A stretch of DNA of 64,000 bases from Caballeronia arvi (lineage in GTDB: Bacteria > Pseudomonadota > Gammaproteobacteria > Burkholderiales > Burkholderiaceae). The stretch spans positions 248,001-312,000 of the forward strand of contig NZ_FCOM02000003.1 of the NCBI RefSeq assembly GCF_001544695.2. The letters run 5' to 3'. Each line of letters begins with the position of its first letter. The stretch's first letter is position 1. Positions 34,162 through 43,350 of the stretch are shown one piece after another. Position numbers and translations under genes: made by a program. The notes below the pieces were generated by a model. The model saw nothing but the letters and a program-made list of their open reading frames with translations. It had not been told where the DNA came from and did not search any database.

Positions 34162-35118
34162 ATGCATCAGATCGGCTTCATCGTGCCGCAAAGATTCCAG
34201 TTGATGAGCCTCGCGGCGCTTACGGCATTCGAGCTCGCAAACATGCCGCCGGGAGGCCCGCGCTACGAAATTCATCTGCTGTCGCCGCATGGCGGCCTGC
34301 TGGAATCTTCCAGCGGCATGACGCTGCAAACGAAGGCTTTCGGCGAACCCGCATTCGATACGGTCATCGTGGGTTCGATCACGGACGTCAAGATTCCCCC
34401 GTTCGACCCGGCGTTGATCGCGTTCGTGAAGGAGGCTGCGAAGGCATCGCGACGTGTGGCTTCCATCTGCAGCGGCGCATTCGTTCTTGCCGAAGCCGGA
34501 CTTCTGGATGGCCGGCGCGCGACGATGCATTGGGTACATGCGTCCGAATTCCGGGCACGCTTTCCGCATGTCATCGCGGAGGAAGACCGCATCTACATCA
34601 ACGACGGTCCGATATGGACATCGGCGGGAATGACGGCCGGTATCGATCTCGCCCTGGCCTTGCTCGACAACGACCTCGGCGCCGATGCGGCCAAGTTCGT
34701 CGCCAGGCTGCTCGTCATGAACCAGCGTCGGCTGGGCGGACAGAAGCAGCACTCGGCCTTGCTCGACATGACACCGAAGTCGGACCGGATCGAATCGGTA
34801 CTCGGGCACATACGACGCAACCTGCGAAATCCGCTCACCATCGAGGAACTGGCGGACGTGGCCAACCTCAGCCCCCGTCAGTTCAGCCGCGCCTTTCTGG
34901 CGGAAACCGGTCAGTCTCCGGCGAAGGCCGTGGAACAGCTTCGACTGGAAGCAGCGAGATTCATGATCGAGCAAGGCCGGCACACGATCAACGTGGTCGC
35001 CCAGGAGACGGGCTTCGCGGACAGGGAGCGCATGCGCCGCGCGTTCGTCCGGACGTACGGCGTGCCTGCCGATGTGCTGCGCAGAAATGCCCGTCGGGAG
35101 ACGGTTGCAGAGACCTGA
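34162..35118 (+). CDS. GlxA family AraC-type transcriptional regulator
   Basis: The 318-residue regulator has a DJ-1/PfpI-like N-terminal domain (about 1-195) with the nucleophile-elbow Cys in SRRVASICSGAFVLAEAGLL and the following RATMHW, and two C-terminal AraC helix-turn-helix motifs (about 215-312: TIEELADVANLSPRQFSRAF and VAQETGFADRERMRRAFVRT). This layout is the GlxA/FtrA group, commonly activators of amine, nitrile or carnitine catabolism. AGGAG lies six bases before ATG. It is divergent from the nitrilase gene, which is its most likely target. Confidence 0.9.
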   Translation: MHQIGFIVPQRFQLMSLAALTAFELANMPPGGPRYEIHLLSPHGGLLESSSGMTLQTKAFGEPAFDTVIVGSITDVKIPPFDPALIAFVKEAAKASRRVASICSGAFVLAEAGLLDGRRATMHWVHASEFRARFPHVIAEEDRIYINDGPIWTSAGMTAGIDLALALLDNDLGADAAKFVARLLVMNQRRLGGQKQHSALLDMTPKSDRIESVLGHIRRNLRNPLTIEELADVANLSPRQFSRAFLAETGQSPAKAVEQLRLEAARFMIEQGRHTINVVAQETGFADRERMRRAFVRTYGVPADVLRRNARRETVAET

Positions 35119-35207
35119 TCGCGACGTCCGCCCTGCCCGATGGCCGACGCGAACAGACAAAACACAGCTAAGATGAAGCCCTCGACAAACATGAGGGGCG
35201 ACATCGA

Positions 35208-35834
35208 ATGCTGACGATCTGGGGCAGAGCCAACTCGGTCAATGTGCAGAAAGTGCTGTGGTGCTGCGAGGAGCTTGGCCTCGCATACGAACGCATCGAC
35301 GCGGGCCTGCAATTCGGGCGCAACACCGAACCCGACTATCTCGCGATGAACCCGATGGGCCGCGTGCCCACGCTGGTCGACGGCGATTTCGTGCTGTGGG
35401 AATCGAATGCGATCATCCGTTATCTCGCGATGCAGTACGGCTCCGACAGCACGCTCTACCCCGCCGCGCCGAAGGTTCGCGCGAGTGCCGACCGCTGGCT
35501 CGACTGGTCGCTTTCCACGCTGCAACCCGCCGAACGCCCTGTCTTCTGGGGCTATATCCGCACGAGCGCCGCCGAGCGCGATATGGCGCAACTCGCCGCC
35601 GCAGCGAGCGAAGTGGAGAAGCTTTGGCGCGTCATCGATGCGCATCTGCAAGGCCGCGACTATCTCGAAGGCGGCACGTTCACGCTCGCCGATCTCGTCA
35701 TCGCCGCTTATGCGCGCCGCTGGTTCGGCATCGCCGAACTCGCGCGGCCCGCATTGCCCGAGCTCGAACGCTGGTATATCGGCATCACACAGCGCGTGGG
35801 ATTTCAGCGCCATGTGTCGCCCGCATTGACCTGA
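35208..35834 (+). CDS. glutathione S-transferase family protein
   Basis: A 208-residue protein with an N-terminal thioredoxin-like domain (MLTIWGRANSVNVQKVLWCC) carrying the Ser of beta/theta-like GSTs, the cis-Pro motif GRVPTLVDGDFVLWESNAI with the glutathione-binding ESNAI, and an all-helical C-terminal domain with GGTFTLADLVIAAY. Substrate unknown. GAGGGG precedes the start. It forms a tandem pair with another GST gene 15 bp downstream. Confidence 0.9.
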   Translation: MLTIWGRANSVNVQKVLWCCEELGLAYERIDAGLQFGRNTEPDYLAMNPMGRVPTLVDGDFVLWESNAIIRYLAMQYGSDSTLYPAAPKVRASADRWLDWSLSTLQPAERPVFWGYIRTSAAERDMAQLAAAASEVEKLWRVIDAHLQGRDYLEGGTFTLADLVIAAYARRWFGIAELARPALPELERWYIGITQRVGFQRHVSPALT

Positions 35835-35849
35835 ACGGGGACGCACGCG

Positions 35850-36485
35850 ATGACCATCGAACTGCATACCTGGAACACGCCCAACGGACGCAAGATCAGC
35901 GTCGCGCTGGAAGAAATGCAACTGCCCTACATCGTGAAGACGGTGAACATCACGAAGGGCGAGCAGCACGCGCCCGGCTTTCTGCGTATCAGCCCGAATA
36001 ACCGCATTCCGGCGATCGTCGATCCGGACGGTCCCGACGGCAAGCCGATCAGCGTGTTCGAATCCGGCGCCATCCTGCTCTATCTTGGCGAGAAGACCGG
36101 CAAGTTCCTGCCCGCCAGTTTGCGCGACCGCGTGCCCGTGCTCGAATGGCTGATGTGGCAGATGGGCGGCTTCGGCCCGATGCCCGGACAGGTGCATCAC
36201 TTTCGCGCGGTCGAGCCGGAAAGCGACCGGCGTTACGGACTCAAGCGTTACTCCGACGAAACGCGCCGCCTCTATCGCGTGCTCGACAAGCGTCTTGCCG
36301 AAGTGGAATACGTCGCGGGCGAGATGTCCGTCGCCGATTTCGCGATTCTCGGCTGGGCGTGGCGGCACGAACGTCATCAGGTTTCGCTCGACGACTATCC
36401 CAACGTCAAACGCTGGTATGAAGCGCTTTTCGCGCGTCCGGGCGTCAAGCGCGGCTTCGAGATCAAGCTCGACGATCTCGCCTGA
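35850..36485 (+). CDS. glutathione S-transferase, YfcG/YghU-like disulfide oxidoreductase
   Basis: The 211-residue protein begins MTIELHTWNTPNGRKISVAL, where TPNGRK is the N-terminal motif of nu-class GSTs such as E. coli YfcG, followed by NNRIPAIVDPDGPDGKPISV and FESGAILLYLGEK. The nu class reduces disulfides using two bound glutathiones and lacks an active-site Cys, as here. The C-terminal domain holds WQMGGFGPMPGQVHHF and SVADFAILGW. GGGGA precedes the start. It is probably co-transcribed with the preceding GST. Confidence 0.9.
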   Translation: MTIELHTWNTPNGRKISVALEEMQLPYIVKTVNITKGEQHAPGFLRISPNNRIPAIVDPDGPDGKPISVFESGAILLYLGEKTGKFLPASLRDRVPVLEWLMWQMGGFGPMPGQVHHFRAVEPESDRRYGLKRYSDETRRLYRVLDKRLAEVEYVAGEMSVADFAILGWAWRHERHQVSLDDYPNVKRWYEALFARPGVKRGFEIKLDDLA

Positions 36486-36605
36486 TCAGGGCAAACCATG
36501 AGACGGAACGTCAGGGTAACGTAAGTTGCGCGCGTGATAACGCTCTTCTAAGAAACATGAGCGACACTGACTCGATCTGACAGATCCGCGCCTGAGGAGA
36601 TGACC

Positions 36606-38249
36606 ATGAGCGCCAGCATGTACGACGAAGGCCTTCCCAAAACGACCGCCAACTTTGCGGCGCTGACGCCGCTCAATTTCATCGAGCGCGCGGCCTCGGT
36701 TTATCCGACGCGCACCGCCGTCGTGCATGGCGACGTGCGGCGCAACTGGGCCGAGACCTATGCGCGCACGCGGCGGCTTGCGTCCGCACTCGCCGCGCGT
36801 GGCATCGGCGTCGGCGATACCGTGGCCGCGATGCTGCCGAACACGCCGGAAATGGTCGAAGCGCACTTCGGCGTGCCGATGACGGGCGCCGTGCTCAACG
36901 CGCTCAACACGCGGCTCGACGCCAACACCCTCGCTTTCATGCTCACGCACGGCGAAGCGAAGGCGGTGCTCGTCGACCGTGAATTCTCGGACGTGATGCG
37001 CCGTGCGCTCGAAAACGTGCCGCAGAACGTGCTCGTCATCGACGTGGACGATCCGCAGTACACGGGCGCGGGCGAACGCATCGGCGAAATCGACTATGAA
37101 GCGCTGCTCGCGAGCGGCGATCCCGCATACGAATGGTCGCCGCCGTCGGACGAATGGAACGCGATCTGCCTGAACTACACGTCGGGCACGACGGGCAATC
37201 CGAAGGGCGTCGTGTATCACCATCGCGGCGCTTATACGAATGCGATCAGCAATATCCTCGAATGGGATATGCCGACGCACGCCGTGTATCTGTGGACGCT
37301 GCCGATGTTCCATTGCAACGGCTGGTGCTTTCCGTGGACCGTCGCGGCGCGCGCGGGCGTGAACGTGTGCCTGCGAAAGATCGAGGCAAAGACCGTCTTC
37401 GATCTGATCCGCAAGGAAGGCGTCACGCATTATTGCGGCGCGCCGATCGTGCAGAACCTGCTCGTCAATGCACCCGATGAAATGAAGGCCGGCATACAGC
37501 AGAAAGTTCATGCGATGGTCGCGGGCGCCGCGCCGCCCGCCACGATGATCGAAGGCATGGAGCGCATGGGCTTTCAACTGACGCACGTGTACGGACTGAC
37601 CGAGGTGTATGGACCCGCCACCGTCTGCGCGCATCAGGAAGAATGGAGCGAGCTCGATGTTCACGAGCGCGCGCGCCTAAACGCACGGCAAGGCGTGCGC
37701 TATCACTTGCAGGATGCCGTGAGCGTGCGCGATCCGTCGACGATGGAATGTGTGCGATCCGATGGCGAGAGGATCGGCGAGATCATGTTCCGCGGCAACA
37801 TCGCGATGAAGGGCTATCTGAAGAACGCAGCCGCCACCGAGGAAGCGTTTCGCGGCGGCTGGTTCCATACGGGCGATCTGGCCGTCGCCTATCCGGACGG
37901 TTACGTGCGCATCAAGGATCGCAGCAAGGACATCATCATCTCGGGCGGCGAGAACATATCGAGCATCGAAGTCGAAGACGTGTTGTACCGGCATCCCGCG
38001 GTGCTCGCGGTGGCCGTCGTCGCAAAACCCGATGCGCGCTGGGGCGAAACGCCTTGCGCTTTCGTCGAGCTGAAACCCGGGGCGCATGCGAGCGTCGAAG
38101 AACTGATCGCGCATTGCAAAGAACAGCTCGCAGGCTTCAAGGTGCCGCGCGCAATCGAGTTCTGCGAGTTGCCGAAGACATCGACGGGCAAGATCCAGAA
38201 GTTCGCGCTGCGCAAGATCGCGGGCTCGGTCGCGGCGATCGACGTCTGA
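36606..38249 (+). CDS. acyl-CoA synthetase (AMP-binding enzyme, medium-chain/DmdB-like)
   Basis: This 547-residue ligase activates a carboxylic acid with ATP and CoA. It shows the adenylation motifs LNYTSGTTGNPKGVVYHHRG (A3/P-loop), HVYGLTEVYGPAT (A5), GGWFHTGDLAVAYPDGYVRI (A7), KDRSKDIIISGGENISSIE (A8) and the catalytic Lys in PKTSTGKIQKFALR (A10). The N-terminus and overall likeness match medium-chain fatty acid or 3-methylmercaptopropionate CoA ligases. Of two close ATGs, the one at 36606 has GAGGAG at the right distance. The enoyl-CoA hydratase gene follows 13 bp later, suggesting a beta-oxidation-like module. Confidence 0.9.
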   Translation: MSASMYDEGLPKTTANFAALTPLNFIERAASVYPTRTAVVHGDVRRNWAETYARTRRLASALAARGIGVGDTVAAMLPNTPEMVEAHFGVPMTGAVLNALNTRLDANTLAFMLTHGEAKAVLVDREFSDVMRRALENVPQNVLVIDVDDPQYTGAGERIGEIDYEALLASGDPAYEWSPPSDEWNAICLNYTSGTTGNPKGVVYHHRGAYTNAISNILEWDMPTHAVYLWTLPMFHCNGWCFPWTVAARAGVNVCLRKIEAKTVFDLIRKEGVTHYCGAPIVQNLLVNAPDEMKAGIQQKVHAMVAGAAPPATMIEGMERMGFQLTHVYGLTEVYGPATVCAHQEEWSELDVHERARLNARQGVRYHLQDAVSVRDPSTMECVRSDGERIGEIMFRGNIAMKGYLKNAAATEEAFRGGWFHTGDLAVAYPDGYVRIKDRSKDIIISGGENISSIEVEDVLYRHPAVLAVAVVAKPDARWGETPCAFVELKPGAHASVEELIAHCKEQLAGFKVPRAIEFCELPKTSTGKIQKFALRKIAGSVAAIDV

Positions 38250-38262
38250 GGAGCGCAGCCAC

Positions 38263-39042
38263 ATGAGCGAACTCGTTCTCATCGAACACAATGCATACGG
38301 CATCGATGGCGCCGTCGTGCTGACGTTGAATCGTCCCGATGCGTTCAACGCCTTGTCGGAGGCGATGCTCGAAGCGCTCGAACAGGCACTGAAGAACATC
38401 GCCGCGTCGGATACGCGCGTGGTCGTGCTGGCGGGCGCGGGGCGCGCGTTTTGCGCGGGTCACGACCTGAAGGAAATGCGCGCCGACCCTGCGCTCGACT
38501 ACTATCGCGAGCTCTTCGCACGCTGCTCGCGCCTGATGCTCACGATCCAGCGCATGCCGCAGCCCGTGATCGCGCGCGTGCACGGCATCGCGACGGCGGC
38601 GGGCTGTCAGCTCGTCGCGATGTGCGATCTCGCGGTGTCATCGAGCGATGCGCGCTTCGCCGTATCGGGCGTGAATCTCGGGCTCTTCTGCTCGACGCCG
38701 AGCGTGGCGCTTTCGCGCAATGTATCGCGCAAGGCGGCGTTTGAGATGCTCGTGACCGGCGAGTTCATCGATGCAGCGACGGCGCGCGAACGCGGCCTCG
38801 TGAACCGCGTCGCATCGCCGGGCGAACTCGACGATACCGTGCGCACACTGGCCGCGACCATCGCCGCCAAGCCGCGCGAAGCGGTCGCGGCGGGCAAGGG
38901 TTTGTTCTATCGTCAGCTCGAAACCGGCATCGAGGCCGCGTACGCGCTCGCATCGGAAACGATGGCCTGCAACATGATGGACGACGCCACGCTCGAAGGC
39001 ACGCAGGCGTTCGTCGAAAAGCGCGCGCCGCGCTGGACGTAA
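38263..39042 (+). CDS. enoyl-CoA hydratase/isomerase family protein
   Basis: A 259-residue crotonase-fold enzyme. The oxyanion hole segments are AGAGRAFCAGHDLKEM and HGIATAAGCQLVAMCDLAVS, and the body shows RFAVSGVNLGLFCSTPSVAL. The first catalytic Glu of standard hydratases (GxxxGGG-E pattern) is replaced here (TAAGCQL), so the reaction may differ from simple hydration. GAGGAG precedes the start. Coupled to the acyl-CoA ligase gene, it probably acts on the CoA thioester that enzyme makes. It converges on a LysR gene with a 4-bp gap. Confidence 0.88.
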   Translation: MSELVLIEHNAYGIDGAVVLTLNRPDAFNALSEAMLEALEQALKNIAASDTRVVVLAGAGRAFCAGHDLKEMRADPALDYYRELFARCSRLMLTIQRMPQPVIARVHGIATAAGCQLVAMCDLAVSSSDARFAVSGVNLGLFCSTPSVALSRNVSRKAAFEMLVTGEFIDAATARERGLVNRVASPGELDDTVRTLAATIAAKPREAVAAGKGLFYRQLETGIEAAYALASETMACNMMDDATLEGTQAFVEKRAPRWT

Positions 39043-39046
39043 GCGC

Positions 39047-39952
39047 TCAGCTTGCCGAAATGGCCTGGGCGATCGATTCGCGCAGCCATCGATGTGCCGG
39101 GTCGCGATGCACGCGCTCGTGCCAGTACATCGACATCTCGTAGCCGGGAATGTCGACAGGCGGCGCAACCGTGCGAAGCTCGGGCCAATGCTTCGCGAGA
39201 CCCCACGGCTGGATCGAAACTAGATCGGTCGTCGCGAGCACGGAGCGCACGAATAGAAAGTGCGGCACCGAAAGGGCGACGCGCCGCTTCATGCCGAGCG
39301 CGGCAAGCCGTTCATCCGTCGGCCCGAAAAAGCCGCCGCCATCCGGCGACACGATCACATGCTCGAGCGCGCAAAACTGCGTGAGCGTGGGCCGCCGCTT
39401 CAGGCGCGGATGATCCTTGCGCCCGACGAGCACATAGCTTTCCGTGAAAAGCGGCTGCTGGTGAAAGTTGTCCGTGTCCGGCGACGTGATGTGAAACGCG
39501 AGATCGATCTCGCCCCTCTCCGCCTGTTTCGCAAGGCGCGGCGGGTTTATCTCCAGCACCGCGATACGCGTGTGCGGCGCGGCGGCGCGCATGCCGCAGA
39601 GCGCGGGCAATAGCACGGTGGATTCGCTGTAGTCGGTGGCGGCGATGCGCCAAGTGTTGTCGGCGGTAGCGGGATCGAACGCCGCTGCGGGCGATACCGC
39701 GCGTTCCAGCGAAGCAAGCGCTTCCCTTAAAGGCTCGCGCAGGCTGTCTGCACGCGCCGTCGTCCGCATGCCGCGCGGACCGGGCAATAGCAACGGATCG
39801 CCGAAGATGTCGCGTAGCTTCGCCAGGTGCACGCTCACGGAAGGCTGCGAAAAATGAAGCCGCTCGGCGGCGCGCGTGACGTTCTGTTCGGCGAGGAGAA
39901 CATCGAGCGTGACGAGCAGATTGAGATCGACTCGTCTCAGGATATTATTCAT
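39047..39952 (-). CDS. LysR family transcriptional regulator
   Basis: The 301-residue regulator has the N-terminal winged helix (LNLLVTLDVLLAEQNVTRAA and RLHFSQPSVSVHLAKLRDIF) and a periplasmic-binding-like effector domain (about 90-295). The sequence resembles the NodD/SyrM-like group in its HTH and its EREIDLAFHI-type core. It is divergent from the NAD(P)H oxidoreductase gene with 91 bp between starts, the usual LysR arrangement, and probably controls it in response to a quinone or aromatic compound. The palindrome GAATATTC at 39971-39978 lies in the shared promoter. Confidence 0.9.
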   Translation of the reverse strand: MNNILRRVDLNLLVTLDVLLAEQNVTRAAERLHFSQPSVSVHLAKLRDIFGDPLLLPGPRGMRTTARADSLREPLREALASLERAVSPAAAFDPATADNTWRIAATDYSESTVLLPALCGMRAAAPHTRIAVLEINPPRLAKQAERGEIDLAFHITSPDTDNFHQQPLFTESYVLVGRKDHPRLKRRPTLTQFCALEHVIVSPDGGGFFGPTDERLAALGMKRRVALSVPHFLFVRSVLATTDLVSIQPWGLAKHWPELRTVAPPVDIPGYEMSMYWHERVHRDPAHRWLRESIAQAISAS

Positions 39953-40043
39953 CGTAATACCTGTGATTTCGAATATTCATTTCCACTATACCAGAGCCGT
40001 GTTTATGCTGGCCTCCATTCCTGAACCGCAGTGGAGAATCCTC

Positions 40044-40820
40044 ATGAACGTACTGATCGTCTATGCCCATCCGGAGCGCCGCTCGCTCAATGGCGCGCTC
40101 AATGATTTCACCGTCGAACGCCTGCGCGCGAACGGCCATGACGTGCAGGTTTCCGACCTCTATGCGATGAACTGGAAAGCGCCGCTCGACGCGACCGATG
40201 TCCGCGAGCGCAGCACCGATGCGCCCTTTCACGCGGCGCTCGACTCGAAGCACGCATTCGAGAACGGCCTGCAAAGCCGTGACATCGAAATCGAGCAGGA
40301 CAAGCTGCGCTGGGCCGACGCGCTGATCCTTCAATTCCCGATGTGGTGGTTCTCGATGCCCGCGATCATGAAGGGCTGGGTCGAGCGCGTGTATGCGTAC
40401 GGCTTCGGCTACGGCGTGGGCGAGCACTCGGACAAACATTGGGGCGACCGCTATGGCGAAGGCGTCATGTCGGGCAAGCGCGCGATGATCGTCGTCACGA
40501 CTGGCGGCTGGGAATCGCACTATGGTTCGCGCGGCATCAACGGCCCGATCGACGACGTGCTCTTCCCGATCCAGCATGGCGTGCTCTTTTATCCTGGCTT
40601 CGACGTACTGCCGCCTTTCGTCGTCTATCAGACGAGCCACATGGACGACGCGCGCATGCAGGCGACTCGCGATGCGCTCGGCACGCGGCTCGACCGCCTT
40701 TGGGACGATACGCCGATCGCGTTCCGTAAGCAGAATCACGGCGACTACGAGATTCCCCGACTCACGTTGCGCGATGAACTCGCGGCGGGCCGGACCGGTT
40801 TCGGCGCGCACATCGGGTAA
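40044..40820 (+). CDS. NAD(P)H oxidoreductase, flavodoxin-like (MdaB/YwrO/NQO type)
   Basis: This 258-residue flavoprotein starts MNVLIVYAHPERRSLNGALN, the FMN/FAD phosphate-binding turn of the NQO1 family, followed by VQVSDLYAMNWKAPLD, ADALILQFPMWWFSMPAIMK and GWVERVYAYGFGYGVGEHSD. The family transfers two electrons from NAD(P)H to quinones or nitro compounds. GGAG precedes ATG 40044, ruling out a longer frame upstream. It is divergent from the LysR gene at 39047, its likely regulator. Confidence 0.9.
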   Translation: MNVLIVYAHPERRSLNGALNDFTVERLRANGHDVQVSDLYAMNWKAPLDATDVRERSTDAPFHAALDSKHAFENGLQSRDIEIEQDKLRWADALILQFPMWWFSMPAIMKGWVERVYAYGFGYGVGEHSDKHWGDRYGEGVMSGKRAMIVVTTGGWESHYGSRGINGPIDDVLFPIQHGVLFYPGFDVLPPFVVYQTSHMDDARMQATRDALGTRLDRLWDDTPIAFRKQNHGDYEIPRLTLRDELAAGRTGFGAHIG

Positions 40821-40839
40821 AGCGCCGGCTAAGCGAAGC

Positions 40840-41232
40840 TCAACTCACGTGCTCGACCGGATGTCGTTCGAGCCATGCGTTCTCTTCGTCGCTATAAAGC
40901 CGCGAGCGGGTGAGAAAGCGCAGGCCCGTCGGGCGCTCCAGCGAGAACATGCCGCCGTTGCCCGGCACCGCATCGATGATGAGCTGCGTGTGCTGCCAGT
41001 ACTCGTATTGCGATTCGGTCATGTAGAACGGCACGCCGCCGATCGCGCCGAGCTTCACGTCGGAACCGCCGACCATGAATTCCTTCGCCGGAAAGCACAT
41101 CGGCGCGCTGCCGTCGCAGCATCCGCCCGATTGATGGAACAGCACGTCGCCATGCTCGGCCTTGATTTTGTCGATGAGATCGATCGCAGCGGGCGTCGCG
41201 GTCACGCGCAGCACTTCTTCCTGTTCGCTCAT
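40840..41232 (-). CDS. DUF779 domain protein, aldehyde dehydrogenase partner
   Basis: A 130-residue protein with the DUF779 hallmark Cys cluster HQSGGCCDGSAPMCFPAKEF and FYMTESQYEYWQHTQLIIDA. DUF779 proteins are repeatedly found next to acetaldehyde or chloroacetaldehyde dehydrogenases and may act as accessory or metal-binding factors; the biochemical role is unknown. The gene lies 59 bp downstream of the ExaC-type dehydrogenase and is probably in the same sigma-54-driven transcript. Confidence 0.88.
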   Translation of the reverse strand: MSEQEEVLRVTATPAAIDLIDKIKAEHGDVLFHQSGGCCDGSAPMCFPAKEFMVGGSDVKLGAIGGVPFYMTESQYEYWQHTQLIIDAVPGNGGMFSLERPTGLRFLTRSRLYSDEENAWLERHPVEHVS

Positions 41233-41291
41233 GATGTTCTCGTTGTTCTGAATGGCCGCCGCTGCATGGAACAGCGGCGGCCCACTACGCT

Positions 41292-42812
41292 TTAGAAGAA
41301 GCCGAGCGGCTTGTCGCTGTAGCTTACGAGCATGTTCTTCGTCTGCTGATAGTGATCGAGCATCATCTTGTGATTCTCGCGTCCGATGCCCGACTGCTTG
41401 TAGCCGCCGAACGCCGCGTGCGCCGGATACGCGTGATAGCAGTTGGTCCACACGCGGCCCGCCTGAATCGCACGTCCGAATCGATAGGCGCGCGTGCCGT
41501 CGCGCGTCCACACGCCCGCGCCGAGACCGTAGAGCGTATCGTTCGCGATTTCGAGCGCTTCTTCTTCGGTCTTGAAGGTCGTCACCGACAGCACGGGCCC
41601 GAAGATTTCCTCCTGGAAGATGCGCATCTTGTTGTGGCCTTTGAACACGGTCGGCTTGATGTAATAGCCGTTCGCCAGCTCGCCGTCGAACGCGGCACGC
41701 TCGCCGCCGCTCAAACATTCCGCGCCTTCCTGCTTGCCGAGATCGATATACGACAGGATCTTCTCCAGTTGCTCCCGCGAAGCCTGTGCGCCGATCATCG
41801 TCTTCGTATCGAGCGGATGGCCCTGCGCGATGGCCGCGACGCGCTTCAGCGCGCGTTCCATGAAGCGCTCATAGATCGATTCCTGCACCAGTGCGCGCGA
41901 CGGGCAGGTGCACACTTCGCCCTGATTCAACGCGAACATCGTGAAGCCTTCGAGCGCTTTGTCGAAGAAACTGTCGTCGGCGTTCAGCACGTCCTCGAAG
42001 AAGATGTTCGGGCTCTTGCCGCCCAGCTCCAGCGTGACCGGAATCAGATTCTGGCTCGCGTACTGCATGATGAGACGGCCCGTCGTGGTCTCGCCTGTGA
42101 ACGCGATCTTCGCGATGCGCTTGTTCGACGCGAGCGGCTTGCCCGCTTCCAGACCGAAGCCGTTCACGACATTGAGGACGCCCGGCGGCAGAATGCCGTC
42201 GATCACTTCAAGCAGTACGAGAATCGATGCGGGCGTCTGCTCCGCCGGCTTCAACACGACGCAGTTGCCCGCCGCGAGCGCGGGCGCGAGCTTCCATACG
42301 GCCATCAGAATCGGGAAATTCCACGGAATGATCTGCCCGACGACGCCGAGCGGCTCGTGGAAGTGATACGCGACCGTATCGTGATCGATCTCCGAGATGC
42401 CGCCTTCCTGCGAACGCGCCGCGCTTGCGAAATAACGGAAGTGGTCGATGGCGAGCGGAATATCCGCAGCCATCGTCTCGCGCAGCGGCTTGCCGTTGTC
42501 GATGGACTCGGCCACCGCGAGACGCTGCAGATTCGCTTCCATGCGATCGGCGAGCTTCAGCAGCAGGTTCGCGCGATCGGTGACGGACGTCCGGCCCCAC
42601 GACGCCTTCGCTGCGTGCGCGGCGTCGAGCGCGGCTTCGATATCAGCTTCGCGCGAGCGCGGAATCGACGTGAAAGGCTCGCCGGTGATCGGCGAAATGT
42701 TGTCGAAATACTCACCGCCCGCGGGCGGCACCCACTTGCCGCCGATGAAGTTGCCGTACTGCTTTTTGTAGGGATATTCCGTGCTCAGGAACTGCATCTC
42801 TGCGTGATTCAT
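41292..42812 (-). CDS. exaC: NAD-dependent aldehyde dehydrogenase, ExaC/AcoD (acetaldehyde) type
   Basis: The 506-residue enzyme oxidises acetaldehyde and related aldehydes to acids in ethanol or acetoin catabolism. Motifs are [54 protein letters not shown] with the general-base Glu, and [15 protein letters not shown] with C301 as catalytic residue and C303 beside it. Length fits the family (506). GAGGAG lies eight bases before ATG 42812, excluding the longer open frame. A sigma-54 promoter motif is found at 42881-42898, and the DUF779 gene follows, as in other exaC/acoD loci. Confidence 0.93.
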   Translation of the reverse strand: MNHAEMQFLSTEYPYKKQYGNFIGGKWVPPAGGEYFDNISPITGEPFTSIPRSREADIEAALDAAHAAKASWGRTSVTDRANLLLKLADRMEANLQRLAVAESIDNGKPLRETMAADIPLAIDHFRYFASAARSQEGGISEIDHDTVAYHFHEPLGVVGQIIPWNFPILMAVWKLAPALAAGNCVVLKPAEQTPASILVLLEVIDGILPPGVLNVVNGFGLEAGKPLASNKRIAKIAFTGETTTGRLIMQYASQNLIPVTLELGGKSPNIFFEDVLNADDSFFDKALEGFTMFALNQGEVCTCPSRALVQESIYERFMERALKRVAAIAQGHPLDTKTMIGAQASREQLEKILSYIDLGKQEGAECLSGGERAAFDGELANGYYIKPTVFKGHNKMRIFQEEIFGPVLSVTTFKTEEEALEIANDTLYGLGAGVWTRDGTRAYRFGRAIQAGRVWTNCYHAYPAHAAFGGYKQSGIGRENHKMMLDHYQQTKNMLVSYSDKPLGFF

Positions 42813-42880
42813 TGTGTGTGCTCCTCGCATGTCGACGTGAACGGGCCGGCACTGCCGATGTCCGGCGCCGGTCGCTGTTG

Positions 42881-42898
42881 TTTGCGAGTTCCGTGCCA
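42881..42898 (-). promoter_or_regulatory. exaC: sigma-54 (RpoN) promoter of the aldehyde dehydrogenase operon
   Basis: The minus strand reads TGGCACGGAACTCGCA, matching the sigma-54 consensus TGGCACG-N4-TTGCW at all but one fixed position, with exact GG-to-GC spacing. The -12 element would start transcription about 60 bp before the exaC ATG. Sigma-54 control fits the known regulation of acetaldehyde dehydrogenase loci by AcoR-type activators. Confidence 0.8.
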
Positions 42899-42988
42899 TC
42901 GAGCGCGCGAGCATACGAGTCGGGCGAGAGCCGCATCGGCATGCGGTTGCGCGGGGCATCGTCAGGGTTTATACGGGCCGATGCGCCC

Positions 42989-43005
42989 TGTTCAGAATCA
43001 GGACA
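42989..43005. promoter_or_regulatory. candidate enhancer-binding-protein site upstream of exaC
   Basis: TGTTC-AGAATCA-GGACA is an imperfect inverted repeat (TGTTC/GGACA, arms matching at four of five bases) about 95-110 bp upstream of the sigma-54 promoter, where activator sites normally lie. The activator gene is not in the window. Confidence 0.45.
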
Positions 43006-43350
43006 CCTGCCCCGCCCTGTAGCGATGCGATACAGCCAGCGTCTGCGTCCGCGATGCATGCGGATTGCTGCGCGGATTACGGCAACGCTGCGGGCAAACG
43101 CTTATGGCACGACTGTTCATATTGCAAAGCCTTTCACACTTGTCTATGGTCATGCCAGCCGTGGCAAAGCGTCGCACTCATATGTCGTTCCATCGCATGT
43201 TTGAGCGGCGCGAAATGGCCTTGCGCACGCGACGCGGACATCGTCGCCGGGCGCATGAACCACGGCGGGCTGCTTTCCGGCGACCCCGGTCGGCACCTCA
43301 AGTAACGATGCGCGCGCACGTGAGAGACATGACGCGCCACGGAGACCACA

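Larger units (their letters stand above)
42813..43350. other. divergent regulatory region between exaC and the OFA antiporter
   Basis: This 538-bp gap holds the sigma-54 promoter at 42881-42898 and a candidate enhancer site at 42989-43005. A further inverted repeat CTGTA-N9-TACAG follows at about 43017-43035. On the plus side GGAG precedes the antiporter start. Short open frames here show no protein-like features. Confidence 0.6.

Noticed and set aside
39971..39978. GAATATTC as a defined LysR binding site
   Set aside because: An 8-bp palindrome is too short and common; no matching second half-site or T-N11-A pattern was clear enough to call.
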